64,000 nucleotides of DNA from Vibrio diabolicus (GTDB lineage: Bacteria; Pseudomonadota; Gammaproteobacteria; Enterobacterales; Vibrionaceae): the NCBI GenBank assembly GCA_001048675.1, contig CCKK01000020.1, positions 1,197,288 through 1,261,287 on the forward strand, read 5' to 3'. A program made the position numbers and the translations under genes. This document shows positions 1 to 8,644 of the stretch, one piece after another. The stretch's first letter is position 1, and every line of letters begins with the position of its first letter. The notes beneath the pieces were generated by a model. It searched no databases. It was not told the DNA's origin and saw only the letters and a program-made list of their open reading frames with translations.

Positions 1-281
1 TTCAACAACACATATTTAACATTAGATTTAACATTAGATTTAATTTCACTCTTAGAGACTGCACCTTAATACACTTTCAATTAGGTGGGTATATTAGAGA
101 ACAAAGATATTTAAATATCTAAGAAGCACCACAATATGCATCAGAGCACATTTGTTATCGCTGTTCTATTTAGCTCACCGAAATTAAAAACCAAAATATA
201 ATAACAACCGACCAATATTGATAAACACGAAGAGATACATCTAATATTTTCCTTGATAAAATTTCAAAAGGGACTATTCCT
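1..281 (+). promoter_or_regulatory. Upstream region of exsC
   Basis: AT-rich leader with no gene. It holds a short direct repeat (TAACATTAGATT twice, about 19-42) and an A-rich stretch at about 181-206 that could be part of an ExsA-type activator site; I cannot match it to a known ExsA site with certainty. A good ribosome binding site (AAGGGA, about 267-272) precedes the exsC start. Confidence 0.35.
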
Positions 282-728
282 ATGTCAGCACGCCAAACTA
301 TCGATGAGATTTTGCTAAAGTTTGCTCATCAAATAGGCTTGCCTGCACTGCATCTAACGGAAAATGAAGTAAGCTTAGCGTTTGATGATAATCTAAGAGT
401 GCATATCATCTTTCATCCTGAATCGACAACCCTCCAGCTCGAAGCTGAGATTGTTGGTCTTCAAATCGTTAATTCCGATCTCTATCGTTCTTTCCTAGCC
501 TTTAATTATCACTGGCCTGAGCATCAATTATTCTTTAGTTTAGATAATCATCGACATGTACTCTGTTTAAACCGACTCATTAACATTAAGCGACTGGATT
601 ATGAGTATTTTGAAACTGCTTTGGCGGAATTGTTGACGCAAAGTGAGTCGTGGGAGTCGTTATTGTCTGCTCATGTCGCCACTGCTGAGGTAGCTCCGAT
701 GCCACAAACTTTAGACTTAAGAGTTTAG
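282..728 (+). CDS. exsC: T3SS1 regulator/chaperone ExsC (CesT-like)
   Basis: Class I (CesT/SycE-like) type III secretion chaperone of 148 aa. The pattern IGLPALHL near residue 18, FNYHWPEHQLFFS near residue 69 and the C-terminal LRV match the layout of Pseudomonas ExsC as I remember it. In the ExsA-ExsD-ExsC-ExsE cascade ExsC binds ExsE when secretion is off. When ExsE is exported, ExsC is freed to sequester the anti-activator ExsD, which releases ExsA to turn on T3SS genes. exsE lies 8 bp downstream, as expected for a chaperone and its secreted partner. The rest of the T3SS1 cluster would lie left of the window. Family placement is confident; the regulatory role is inferred from family and neighbour. 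Confidence 0.88.
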   Translation: MSARQTIDEILLKFAHQIGLPALHLTENEVSLAFDDNLRVHIIFHPESTTLQLEAEIVGLQIVNSDLYRSFLAFNYHWPEHQLFFSLDNHRHVLCLNRLINIKRLDYEYFETALAELLTQSESWESLLSAHVATAEVAPMPQTLDLRV

Positions 729-736
729 GTGTCTCT

Positions 737-1042
737 ATGTCCAACGACATCCAATCTAAATACACTAACTTACCGGTTCATGAAGTAAAGCAAGCACAGC
801 AAAGTGATGCTCTGCCACAAGGAACGTTTCATGGCCGCAAAGTGACCCTACTCTCTTCATCAGAAAGCAGTTTGGCTCGAATGAGCTCTAAAAGAGAACT
901 TAGCGAATGTTTAAACCAGTTTGCGAGTCTTGAGTCTTGTAATCGCGTCTTGGATTTTGATCAGCAGTTTAGTCTTGAAAAGCAAAACACCGCGGTCGAA
1001 AAACTACTTGAACGAAAAGTGACCGTAATTCAACGTTCCTGA
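737..1042 (+). CDS. exsE: Secreted T3SS1 regulator ExsE
   Basis: A 101-aa protein directly after exsC, probably translationally coupled: the AGGTG ribosome site overlaps the exsC stop. The segment GTFHGRKVTLL (about residues 29-39) resembles the conserved GHFEGRSVT segment of Pseudomonas ExsE. The protein is larger than the roughly 81-aa Pseudomonas version. In the known cascade ExsE is a small secreted substrate that holds ExsC until the secretion channel opens. Sequence similarity is short, so the assignment rests on position plus this motif. A strong bidirectional terminator follows. Confidence 0.8.
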   Translation: MSNDIQSKYTNLPVHEVKQAQQSDALPQGTFHGRKVTLLSSSESSLARMSSKRELSECLNQFASLESCNRVLDFDQQFSLEKQNTAVEKLLERKVTVIQRS

Positions 1043-1114
1043 GCACGCAATATAGATGGGTTCAAAATATAAATTTCACGTATATACACCCTCCCACCCG
1101 CAAGCCCATGCAAT

Positions 1115-1142
1115 AAAAAACCCCGAAGGCTCGGGGTTTTGG
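1115..1142. terminator. Bidirectional terminator between exsE and aldehyde dehydrogenase
   Basis: Perfect stem CCCCGA/TCGGGG with a 4-nt loop, flanked by an A-run on the left and a T-run on the right, between two convergent genes. Confidence 0.9.
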
Positions 1143-1175
1143 TTAGTACTGCTTTTTCTTTGTTAACTACTTCAT

Positions 1176-2696
1176 TTAGAAGAAGCCTAGTGGATCAACA
1201 CTGTAGCTAATCAATAGGTTTTTCGTATTTTGGTAGTGATCCAGCATCATCTTATGCGTTTCACGTCCGATGCCCGATTTCTTGTAGCCACCAAACGCAG
1301 CGTGCGCAGGGTAAGCGTGGTAACAGTTGATCCAAATTCGACCAGCTTCGATATTACGGCCCATGCGATATGCCACGTTTGCATCACGCGTCCAAACGCC
1401 TGCGCCTAAGCCATATTCGGTGTCGTTCGCGATTTCTAATGCTTCCGCTTCATCTTTAAACTTAGTGATAGCAATCACTGGGCCAAAGATCTCTTCTTGG
1501 AAAATACGCATCTTATTGTGGCCTTCCAACATCGTTGGCTGAATGTAGTAACCCTGATTGATTGACTCTGGCTGTTCAGATACGCCACCACCAAAGACCA
1601 CTTTTGCGCCTTCTTCACGGCCGATTTCGAGGTAACTTAAAATCTTATCAAACTGTTCTTGAGAAGCCTGAGCACCAACTTGAGTATCGGTATCGAGCGG
1701 GTTACCTTGCTTGATTAACTGCGCACGTTCCGTCAATTTCTCTACAAACTTATCGTAAATCGCTTCATGAACTAATACACGAGATGGACAGGTACAAACT
1801 TCGCCTTGGTTGAAGAAGCCAAGTAGCGTACCTTCGATACACTTGTCGAGGTACTCATCTTCGTAATCGAAAACATCTGAGAAGTAGATGTTTGGAGATT
1901 TACCACCCAACTCAACAGTCGAAGGGATCAAGTTGTCCGCCGCACATTTTAGAATGTGATTGCCAACTTGTGTTGAGCCCGTAAATGCGAGTTTCGCAAT
2001 GCGGTTGCTGGTTGCTAACGCTTGGCCTGCTTCTGAACCAAAACCATTAACAACGTTGATGACGCCCGGTGGCAGTAGATCACCGATCTTTTCCATAAGA
2101 ACCAGAATCGACGTTGGCGTTTGTTCTGCTGGCTTCAATACCACACAACAACCTGCCGCAAGTGCTGGTGCCAGTTTCCAAGCCGCCATCAACATTGGGA
2201 AGTTCCACGGGATAATTTGACCAACAACGCCAATCGGCTCCGGGAAGTGGTAGCTTGCGGTGTGCTCATCCAGCTCCGCCGCACTGCCTTCTTGTGCGCG
2301 AATACAGCCAGCAAAGTAACGGAAATGATCCACGACCAGCGGTAAGTCTGCAGCTAAGGTTTCGCGAACTGGTTTGCCGTTTTCCCAAGTTTCGGCAACT
2401 GCCAACTCTTCTAAATGCTGCTCAATACGATCAGCAATTTTCAGCAAGATGTTCGAGCGTTCAGTCACACTGGTTTTTGCCCATTTAGTTCTGATGTTGT
2501 GTGCCGCATCCAATGCTAAGTTGATATCCGCCTCGCCAGAACGAGCAACTTTACAATACGCTTGTCCGTTGATTGGTGAGATATTGTCAAAGTACTCACC
2601 GCCCGTTGGTTTTACCCATTCCCCACCGATAAAGTTATCGTAATGCGATTTAAAGTTAACAATGGCATTTTCACTACCTGGCTGTGCATAGATCAT
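1176..2696 (-). CDS. NAD-dependent aldehyde dehydrogenase (AldB/ExaC/AcoD type)
   Basis: Full-length 506-aa aldehyde dehydrogenase that would oxidise acetaldehyde or similar aldehydes to the acid with NAD(P). The cofactor-site motif AFTGSTQVG is at residues 237-245, the general base Glu262 lies in VELGGKSP, and the catalytic Cys301 lies in GEVCTCPSR. Length and motifs fit the AldB/ExaC/AcoD subgroup, which works in ethanol and acetoin catabolism and is usually driven by a sigma-54 activator. That fits here: an AcoR-like activator is divergent, and a -24/-12 promoter sits about 70 bp upstream. The exact substrate is inferred, so no gene symbol is given. Confidence 0.9.
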   Translation of the reverse strand: MIYAQPGSENAIVNFKSHYDNFIGGEWVKPTGGEYFDNISPINGQAYCKVARSGEADINLALDAAHNIRTKWAKTSVTERSNILLKIADRIEQHLEELAVAETWENGKPVRETLAADLPLVVDHFRYFAGCIRAQEGSAAELDEHTASYHFPEPIGVVGQIIPWNFPMLMAAWKLAPALAAGCCVVLKPAEQTPTSILVLMEKIGDLLPPGVINVVNGFGSEAGQALATSNRIAKLAFTGSTQVGNHILKCAADNLIPSTVELGGKSPNIYFSDVFDYEDEYLDKCIEGTLLGFFNQGEVCTCPSRVLVHEAIYDKFVEKLTERAQLIKQGNPLDTDTQVGAQASQEQFDKILSYLEIGREEGAKVVFGGGVSEQPESINQGYYIQPTMLEGHNKMRIFQEEIFGPVIAITKFKDEAEALEIANDTEYGLGAGVWTRDANVAYRMGRNIEAGRIWINCYHAYPAHAAFGGYKKSGIGRETHKMMLDHYQNTKNLLISYSVDPLGFF

Positions 2697-2767
2697 AACT
2701 CTTCCTTTTGTTTCTCGTTCAATGTGTTATTGCAGTGTCGTATCGCACTGTTCACAAAGAGCATTAC

Positions 2768-2782
2768 GCAAGTCACACGCCA
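2768..2782 (-). promoter_or_regulatory. Sigma-54 (-24/-12) promoter of the aldehyde dehydrogenase gene
   Basis: On the minus strand the sequence reads TGGCGT-GTGAC-TTGC, close to the sigma-54 consensus TGGCAC-N5-TTGC with correct GG-to-GC spacing. It lies about 70 bp before the start codon at 2696 and next to a sigma-54 activator gene. Confidence 0.7.
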
Positions 2783-2891
2783 ACTACACCACACTTGTTG
2801 TTAATTAAATGTAAAACTATGATTACCAAGCGATAACAAACCAAGTGAGCGATGTTTGAGCGGATGTATGGTGTGAACACCAATGTTCAAG

Positions 2892-2932
2892 TGTTCCAAA
2901 ATGGCACACCCTCACTGTGACAAAATGGTACA
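2892..2932. promoter_or_regulatory. Paired operator-like repeats (likely UAS of the AcoR-like activator)
   Basis: Two 17-bp copies, TGTTCCAAAATGGCACA (2892-2908) and TGTGACAAAATGGTACA (2916-2932), spaced 24 bp apart, each with TGT/ACA ends. A short palindrome GGTGTGAACACC (2870-2881) lies just upstream. They sit about 110-165 bp from the sigma-54 promoter, a normal distance for an upstream activating sequence, and end 3 bp before the activator gene's start codon, so they could also serve autoregulation. Confidence 0.55.
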
Positions 2933-2935
2933 GTC

Positions 2936-4696
2936 ATGGAACTTCAACACATTAGCGATAACAATTGGCTTTCAACTTCATGGATCCGAAGTGAACAGGC
3001 GGGTTTAAAACAGCGTCGACGCCCTGAAGATATTCGAGTGACACCAGCGACACTTCAAGATAGGCGTCACCAACTCAACTTCTTATTGGAAACCGTCACC
3101 CAGTTTGCTCTCCCGCTGTTTAATCAGCTTTTTGCTCATAGTGACAGCCGCTTAATTCTGACGGATGCCGACGGCGTCATAATCGGCAGTTGGGGACAAC
3201 CTAAGTTCCGCGAGAAGTTGACCGAAATTGCGCTAAGCTCTGGTGCGTGCTGGCAAGAAAAGGTCAAAGGCACTAACGCGATTGGGACTGCGATAGTTGA
3301 AGCAAAACCGGTATCAGTCATTGGCGATCAGCACTTTATCCAACACCATCGTTTTATTAGCTGCTCAGCCAATCCTATTTTCGATCATCTTGGTCATTTG
3401 ATTGGCGTGCTAGATATCACCAGCGAACAAAAGAAACATGACTTCTCAACTCAGGTGCTGGTGCAAAACATGGTGCAGCAGGTTGAAAATCAATTACTTA
3501 ACTTGATTCCACAAGGGCATATTCGTGTGGATTTGGCGTGTGAGAAAGGCTTACTGAACAGTGGGTGGCAAGGGATTATCATCGCCAATGAAGATGGACA
3601 GATTCTTGCGCACAACCAAGTTGCTTCTCAGCTCCTTGCTCAACAAAACGTCATCGGGCAATCGCTCGACGACATTCTTTCTATCCAAAGTGCCGACCAT
3701 CCTTTCGTGTTCAAAACAAAGCCGTTGACCGACAAAAAAGTGAAGTCTCGTTCCGTTACCGCTTCCAATGATCTGCATTATGGTGATTCCACTGTCGAGC
3801 ATTGCTGGCAACAAGCCAATCGTGTTATCGATAAAGACATCAGCTTACTGATTCTCGGAGAAACTGGGGTTGGTAAAAATGAGTTTGTGAAAGCGCTACA
3901 TAAAAACAGCCAGAGAAAAACGGGGCCGTTGGTTTCCGTCAACTGTGGCGCACTACCGAAAGATTTGGTTGAGTCCGAATTGTTTGGCTACGTGGCTGGT
4001 GCATTTACTGGCGCAAACAGCAAAGGCTATCAGGGAAAAATTCGCCAAGCACACAAAGGGATTTTGTTTCTGGATGAAATCGCAGATTTACCCTTGGAAG
4101 CTCAAAGCCGTTTACTGCATGTATTGCAAGATAAAACCGTGCTTCCTGTGGGTTCAAACCAAAGTGTTCAAGTCGATACGCAAATCATTGCGGCCACACA
4201 TAAAGATCTCGAGAACTTGGTTAGCGAAGGATTGTTCCGTCAAGACTTATACTATCGCCTCAATGGTTTGATCATCGAATTGCCTCGCTTCGAAGAGCGA
4301 GATGATAAGCAACAACTGATCGAGAATATTCATCGACGTCACGCTGAATCTGAACAACAACTCTGTCCTCACCTACTTTCTCTGCTGCTTTCTTACTCTT
4401 GGCCAGGAAACTTGCGTGAACTCGATAGTTTAATCAAAGTATCCGCGTTAATGGCGCAAGGTGAAGAAACGTTAGAGCTCGCTCACGTACCGACTCACCT
4501 GAGCAAGAAGCTCAGCCAGGCTCAAGACATAACAACCACTGCCGAACCCACGTTAGAACTGCGTGCAACCGTCGAAGACAAACTGCTCAAAACATATCAA
4601 GCCAATCAGGGGAACATCAGCAAAACATCTCGTATGCTTGGCGTCAGTCGAAATACAATTTATAGAAAGCTGAAAAGCCTCGGCATATTGGGTTAA
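2936..4696 (+). CDS. AcoR-like sigma-54-dependent transcriptional activator
   Basis: 586-aa enhancer-binding protein with the usual three parts. A GAF-type sensor lies at about residues 60-165. The AAA+ sigma-54 interaction domain has Walker A GETGVGK (308-314), the GAFTGA sigma-54 contact loop (355-360) and Walker B ILFLDE (376-381). A Fis-type helix-turn-helix lies at about 560-583. It resembles AcoR/DhaR-class activators of acetoin, ethanol or glycerol metabolism. The start at 2936 is the only in-frame ATG near the conserved N terminus, although no clear ribosome site precedes it and the operator-like repeats run right up to it. It most likely activates the divergent aldehyde dehydrogenase gene. 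Confidence 0.9.
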   Translation: MELQHISDNNWLSTSWIRSEQAGLKQRRRPEDIRVTPATLQDRRHQLNFLLETVTQFALPLFNQLFAHSDSRLILTDADGVIIGSWGQPKFREKLTEIALSSGACWQEKVKGTNAIGTAIVEAKPVSVIGDQHFIQHHRFISCSANPIFDHLGHLIGVLDITSEQKKHDFSTQVLVQNMVQQVENQLLNLIPQGHIRVDLACEKGLLNSGWQGIIIANEDGQILAHNQVASQLLAQQNVIGQSLDDILSIQSADHPFVFKTKPLTDKKVKSRSVTASNDLHYGDSTVEHCWQQANRVIDKDISLLILGETGVGKNEFVKALHKNSQRKTGPLVSVNCGALPKDLVESELFGYVAGAFTGANSKGYQGKIRQAHKGILFLDEIADLPLEAQSRLLHVLQDKTVLPVGSNQSVQVDTQIIAATHKDLENLVSEGLFRQDLYYRLNGLIIELPRFEERDDKQQLIENIHRRHAESEQQLCPHLLSLLLSYSWPGNLRELDSLIKVSALMAQGEETLELAHVPTHLSKKLSQAQDITTTAEPTLELRATVEDKLLKTYQANQGNISKTSRMLGVSRNTIYRKLKSLGILG

Positions 4697-4715
4697 TCCA
4701 TAACCTCAGATACAA

Positions 4716-4742
4716 AAAGAGCACCTTTGCGGTGCTCTTTCT
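4716..4742. terminator. Bidirectional terminator after the AcoR-like gene
   Basis: Perfect 10-bp stem AAAGAGCACC/GGTGCTCTTT with a 5-nt loop and flanking A and T runs. It also serves the small minus-strand gene ending at 4757. Confidence 0.88.
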
Positions 4743-4756
4743 ATTTGAAACCTAGC

Positions 4757-4894
4757 TTACAGGCCGCCTTGTTGTTGCGCCTGTTTTACTAATGCCTGAC
4801 GTTGAGTTTCCTTCTCAGAGATCACTTGGTTGTCCTTGTGTATTTCCTGATCCAATTCTGCCGGAATGAAAACAAAGTACTTGTTAAGAATCAT
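4757..4894 (-). CDS. Small protein of 45 aa, function unknown
   Basis: Short open frame starting MILNKYFVFIPAELDQEIHK and ending QQQGGL. A good ribosome site (GAGG, 7 nt before ATG) precedes it and the shared terminator at 4716-4742 follows directly after the stop. The C-terminal half is hydrophilic with Glu, Lys and Gln and probably helical. I do not recognise a family. Signals on both sides make it a likely real gene, though too short to prove from sequence. Confidence 0.55.
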   Translation of the reverse strand: MILNKYFVFIPAELDQEIHKDNQVISEKETQRQALVKQAQQQGGL

Positions 4895-4984
4895 CTTAGA
4901 ACCTCAATTTGTTGTGTTAATCACCTTCTTGGTCAACGTAAACAACACCAGAAAAACACGTTTTACTGGATCCTTGTTGCTGGT

Positions 4985-5022
4985 TTCAAAAAATAGAGGA
5001 TGTTCATTTATTAAACATCCTC
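4985..5022 (-). terminator. Terminator on the minus strand
   Basis: Perfect 9-bp stem GAGGATGTT/AACATCCTC with a 9-nt loop; read on the minus strand it is followed by a run of six T. It points to a transcript arriving from the right, perhaps the short open frame at 5058-5126 or a small RNA. Confidence 0.6.
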
Positions 5023-5057
5023 CATGTGGGCGATAATTATAGGCGTAGTTCAAAGGC

Positions 5058-5126
5058 TTACCTAGCACTCTTTTTCGCCTTTCTTGCAACCTTAGTTTCA
5101 TTCTCAAAACTGATGCAATCACGCAT
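5058..5126 (-). CDS. Possible 22-aa peptide ahead of a terminator
   Basis: Open frame MRDCISFENETKVARKAKKS plus two residues, with a very basic C terminus, ending 36 bp before a strong minus-strand terminator. The same frame stays open for about 29 more codons upstream without an ATG, so the real start may be an alternative codon further right. No clear ribosome site. It could be a small protein or part of a small RNA transcript. Confidence 0.25.
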   Translation of the reverse strand: MRDCISFENETKVARKAKKSAR

Positions 5127-5469
5127 ATTTAATAAAGTATTGTTAAACAAAGAAAAGTGATTTTCATCGTGACTGATAATGAGGATGAGCTTCCCGGAAT
5201 TATTGACTTGAAATTACGCCTAGTAAACTCGAAGGCTGCAATAATAGCGTTAAAAGGCCTTAATCTGCACAGCAAAAACTTTGAAGTGATAGACAAATGC
5301 ATTCATATATTTGTAAATCCGTTTATGGATTTGTCTACCAGTTCAATATTTCACCTTTTTTGAGAAATCTTTAGCCGCTTTTTTGTGTGAAACGCCAAAA
5401 AAGAACAGACAATCAAAGCGTGGTATATGACCACACTTGTCTATCCCCACTCAGCTTTGGGAGGCGTTT

Positions 5470-5673
5470 ATGAAAAGTAGCAAACTTGGCCATGTGATGT
5501 CTTTCAGCAGAATGTTTTCCTTCATTGCGTTTTTGACGGCTACATTCGCATGGATTCTCAGCATGTATGCCCTATTTACTGTTTCTGTAGTGGCTCTTGT
5601 GGTCAGCGCAATTCTCTACCTCAAAGACAGGTTTTATCAAAACAAGAAAACGACCACAGAAAAGAGCGCCTAG
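5470..5673 (+). CDS. Small inner-membrane protein, 67 aa
   Basis: Starts at the ATG at 5470, 6 bp after a strong GGGAGG ribosome site; a longer frame from 5437 has no such signal. After a short polar N terminus there are two hydrophobic stretches (about residues 15-33 and 35-52), then a basic, Lys-rich tail, so probably two membrane helices. No recognised domain. The stop codon lies in the loop of a perfect terminator hairpin shared with the convergent gene. Likely real, function unknown. Confidence 0.65.
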   Translation: MKSSKLGHVMSFSRMFSFIAFLTATFAWILSMYALFTVSVVALVVSAILYLKDRFYQNKKTTTEKSA

Positions 5674-5684
5674 CGCTCTTTTCT
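5660..5684. terminator. Bidirectional terminator overlapping a stop codon
   Basis: Perfect 10-bp stem AAAAGAGCGC/GCGCTCTTTT with a 3-nt loop that contains most of the TAG stop of the upstream gene; serves both converging genes. Confidence 0.88.
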
Positions 5685-6210
5685 ATTGAATGTAATTTTC
5701 CTGTGACTTGATATAGTTATCAATCCGTTCGAGTTCGTGAAAATAGCCATACACCGCAATGCGATTAATCTCAGCATCCAAGCAAAGCCTCTCATCTTTC
5801 ACCATAGCTTCAATCGACATCCCACTGGACGCGATTGTGAAAGGTGGGCACGCTGAGTAACCATTATTTTCTGCAATATACTTCAATCGCCCAAATTCCA
5901 AAATTTGAACTGGAATAGCAACGATAAGGGACAAGACAACTGTTATGGTTATCACTTTAATCGGCACTTTGACTAACTGTGTCGTTCGATCAAATAAAAT
6001 ATAAACCAATAATGTAGGACACAAGAGTAAGCTTGCGATACTTAAAACATATGACGCATCAATGTAGACCACTTGAAAGCCACTACTGAGCTGAAGCGGT
6101 AGAGATTCGAAAGCGAAATGATGATAAAGGCGATAAATGGAGTAAATGATCAGTAATATGAAAATAAGCAACACGAAAGCTGTGTGAAATGGATGCTTCT
6201 GTTTTGTCAT
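5683..6210 (-). CDS. Small integral membrane protein, 175 aa
   Basis: Starts at the ATG at 6210 (MTKQKHPFHT), preceded by AAGGTAAT; a frame from 6246 lacks a better signal. Three to four hydrophobic stretches: about residues 10-27, 50-72 and 84-105. The C-terminal part contains CPPFTIASSGMS and further Cys, and looks like an external domain. The layout recalls small DUF1240-type membrane proteins of gammaproteobacteria, but I cannot confirm this by eye. Function unknown. Confidence 0.6.
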   Translation of the reverse strand: MTKQKHPFHTAFVLLIFILLIIYSIYRLYHHFAFESLPLQLSSGFQVVYIDASYVLSIASLLLCPTLLVYILFDRTTQLVKVPIKVITITVVLSLIVAIPVQILEFGRLKYIAENNGYSACPPFTIASSGMSIEAMVKDERLCLDAEINRIAVYGYFHELERIDNYIKSQENYIQ

Positions 6211-6385
6211 TTCTATTACCTTGAGCTTGTAGTTGAGGAGATGCAAGAGAGCGGCTTAGCTTCATCTTCGAAAAGAAATATTAAACTGCTAGCAAAAGCA
6301 TGCTCTCCCATTTCTGAGAAGTGCGTGACGAATCAACGTTTAATGTAACTTACAAATCTACCAATATATCAATATCTTACGGACA

Positions 6386-6418
6386 CAAAAAAGGATGCCA
6401 CTTGGGCACCCTTTTGCT
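6386..6418. terminator. Terminator after gnd
   Basis: Imperfect stem around GGATGCC/GGGCACC flanked by A and T runs, just past the gnd stop codon (minus-strand transcript). Confidence 0.7.
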
Positions 6419-6441
6419 TTTATCCGTTTACTGACTGCGGA

Positions 6442-7890
6442 TTAAACGTCGTAAGTTGTAGACGCTGTGTCGCCGCCTGTACCAGTCCAGTTCGTGTGGA
6501 AGAATTCACCACGCTCACGGTCGATACGCTCGTAAGTGTGAGCACCGAAGTAGTCACGTTGAGCTTGCAGTAGGTTCGCAGGTAGACGAGCTGTTGTGTA
6601 ACCGTCTAGGAACGTTAGTGCAGAAGTCGTACATGGCATTGGGATGCCTGCTTCTAGAGACTTAGCCGCCACTTTACGCCATGCTACTAGGCTGTTTTGT
6701 AGGATACCTTTGAAGTAATCATCAGAGCCTAGGAATGCTAGTTCTGGATTCGCTTCGTATGCATCACGGATGTTGCCTAGGAACGCGCTGCGGATGATAC
6801 AACCACCACGCCACATAAGAGCAACGTTACCGTAGTTTAGGTCCCAGCCATTCTCGTTTGATGCTTCGCGCATTAGCATAAAGCCTTGAGCGTAAGAGAT
6901 GATCTTAGACGCTAGAAGCGCTTGACGTAGTGCGTCAACCCACTCTTGCTTATCACCTTCAACTGGTGTGATTGTCTTACCGAACAGTTTCTCAGCTTCA
7001 ACACGTTGATCTTTTAGTGCAGATAGACAGCGAGAGAATACGGACTCAGAGATTAGCGTTAGAGGAATACCTAGGTCTAGAGCGTTGATACCCGTCCATT
7101 TACCTGTACCTTTTTGGCCAGCAGTGTCTAGGATTTTCTCAACTAGAGGCTCACCGTCTTCGTCTTTGTAGCCAAGGATGTCAGCCGTAATTTCAACAAG
7201 GTAGCTGTTTAGCTCAGTGTTGTTCCACTCAGCGAATACTGCTTGCATCTCGTCTGCAGACATACCAAGACCGTCTTTCATGAACTGGTAAGCTTCTGTG
7301 ATCAGCTGCATGTCGCCGTATTCGATGCCGTTGTGAACCATTTTAACGAAGTGACCTGCACCGTCGTTACCAACCCAGTCACAACAAGGCTCACCTGCAT
7401 CAGTTTTTGCAGAGATACCTTGGAAGATTGGCTTAACCGCTTCCCAAGCTTCTGGAGCGCCGCCAGGCATGATAGATGGGCCAAAACGTGCACCTTCTTC
7501 ACCACCAGATACGCCAGTACCGATGAAGTGGATGCCTTTTTCGCGTAGTGCAGCAACACGACGGTTTGTATCTGGGTAGTTTGTGTTACCACCATCGATG
7601 ATGATGTCGCCTTTGTCTAGTAGAGGGACTAGCGCGTCGATGAATTTGTCTACCACATCACCTGCGCGAACCATTAGCATCACTTTACGTGGCGTTTCTA
7701 GCTTCTCTACTAGTTCTTCTAGAGAGTATGCACCGATGATGTTCGTGCCTTTCGCTGGTCCTTCCAGAAACTCGTCTACTTTGGCAGCAGTACGGTTGTG
7801 AGCGACCACTTTAAAACCGTGGTCGTTCATGTTTAGGATAAGGTTTTGACCCATTACCGCTAGGCCAATTACACCGATATCACCTTTCAT
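6442..7890 (-). CDS. gnd: 6-phosphogluconate dehydrogenase (decarboxylating)
   Basis: 482 aa, the usual length for the bacterial enzyme. It converts 6-phosphogluconate to ribulose 5-phosphate and CO2 with NADP+, the third step of the oxidative pentose phosphate pathway. The N terminus MKGDIGVIGLAVMGQNL is the typical Rossmann GxGxMG-type motif, and GTGVSGGEEGARFGPSIMPG is the family signature around residue 120. The start at 7890 is preceded by GGAGAG; the longer frame to 7935 is not needed. Last gene of zwf-pgl-gnd, 37 bp after pgl, followed by a terminator. Confidence 0.97.
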   Translation of the reverse strand: MKGDIGVIGLAVMGQNLILNMNDHGFKVVAHNRTAAKVDEFLEGPAKGTNIIGAYSLEELVEKLETPRKVMLMVRAGDVVDKFIDALVPLLDKGDIIIDGGNTNYPDTNRRVAALREKGIHFIGTGVSGGEEGARFGPSIMPGGAPEAWEAVKPIFQGISAKTDAGEPCCDWVGNDGAGHFVKMVHNGIEYGDMQLITEAYQFMKDGLGMSADEMQAVFAEWNNTELNSYLVEITADILGYKDEDGEPLVEKILDTAGQKGTGKWTGINALDLGIPLTLISESVFSRCLSALKDQRVEAEKLFGKTITPVEGDKQEWVDALRQALLASKIISYAQGFMLMREASNENGWDLNYGNVALMWRGGCIIRSAFLGNIRDAYEANPELAFLGSDDYFKGILQNSLVAWRKVAAKSLEAGIPMPCTTSALTFLDGYTTARLPANLLQAQRDYFGAHTYERIDRERGEFFHTNWTGTGGDTASTTYDV

Positions 7891-7927
7891 TGTTTCTCTC
7901 CAATTTTGTTTCATTGACGAGCAGCGT

Positions 7928-8644
7928 TTAAGCAATTTTTGCTGCTGCGTCCAAATCTAAATACCATTCCGTCAGGCCAGATTTCGCTTGAATCTTAGCC
8001 GCTGGGTATGGCAGTGCGTGTGCAGGTGAACTGTTGATCTCTTCAACGATGTCCGCTTTTCCTGCACCCAGCACTAAGTAACTGATGCGTTTTGCTGCTT
8101 CTAAAACGCGTGCCGTTTTTGACACACGAAGCTGGCCTGACTCAGGATGAAGCGCCACAAGAGATAGATTCGCATCATCATAATTGGTTTGGCCAGGGAA
8201 CAGAGAAGCTGTGTGACCATCTGCACCAACACCTAATAAGATCCAGTCAAACACAGGGGTTCCGTTTTCAGTCGGAATCACCTCTGACATCTCTTTCGCA
8301 AAGCGTTCCGCTTCCATTTTAGGGTCATCTTCACCGCGAATACGGTGGATGTTTTCTGTTGGAATGTTTACTTGGCTAAACAGTAGCGCGTTCGCTTCTC
8401 CGTAGTTGCTTTCCGCATCGTCAGGTGCGACACAACGTTCGTCACCCCACCAGAAGTGGAGGTTTTGCCACTGAATAGAGGTTGCGTAAGCCTCTGAAGC
8501 CAACAGTTTGAACAGCATTTTAGGAGTGCTGCCGCCAGAAAGAGAGATGTGAACAGGTCGGCCCATTTCGCTGAACGCTTTCATGTCGTTAGCTAGGCTT
8601 TCAACTACCTGCTCTGCTGTTTGGTAGATCTTATGGTTGATCAT
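7928..8644 (-). CDS. pgl: 6-phosphogluconolactonase
   Basis: 238 aa, DevB-type 6-phosphogluconolactonase. It hydrolyses 6-phosphogluconolactone to 6-phosphogluconate between the Zwf and Gnd steps. The SLSGGSTPKMLF motif (about residue 35), WWGDERCV and LGVGADGHTASLFPG are conserved family motifs around the phosphate site. It overlaps the end of zwf by 4 bp (ATGA), so the two are translationally coupled. Confidence 0.96.
   Translation of the reverse strand: MINHKIYQTAEQVVESLANDMKAFSEMGRPVHISLSGGSTPKMLFKLLASEAYATSIQWQNLHFWWGDERCVAPDDAESNYGEANALLFSQVNIPTENIHRIRGEDDPKMEAERFAKEMSEVIPTENGTPVFDWILLGVGADGHTASLFPGQTNYDDANLSLVALHPESGQLRVSKTARVLEAAKRISYLVLGAGKADIVEEINSSPAHALPYPAAKIQAKSGLTEWYLDLDAAAKIA

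Noticed and set aside
5157..5363. 68-aa plus-strand protein
   Set aside because: GTG start without ribosome site; composition looks random. The region has inverted repeats and a minus-strand terminator instead.
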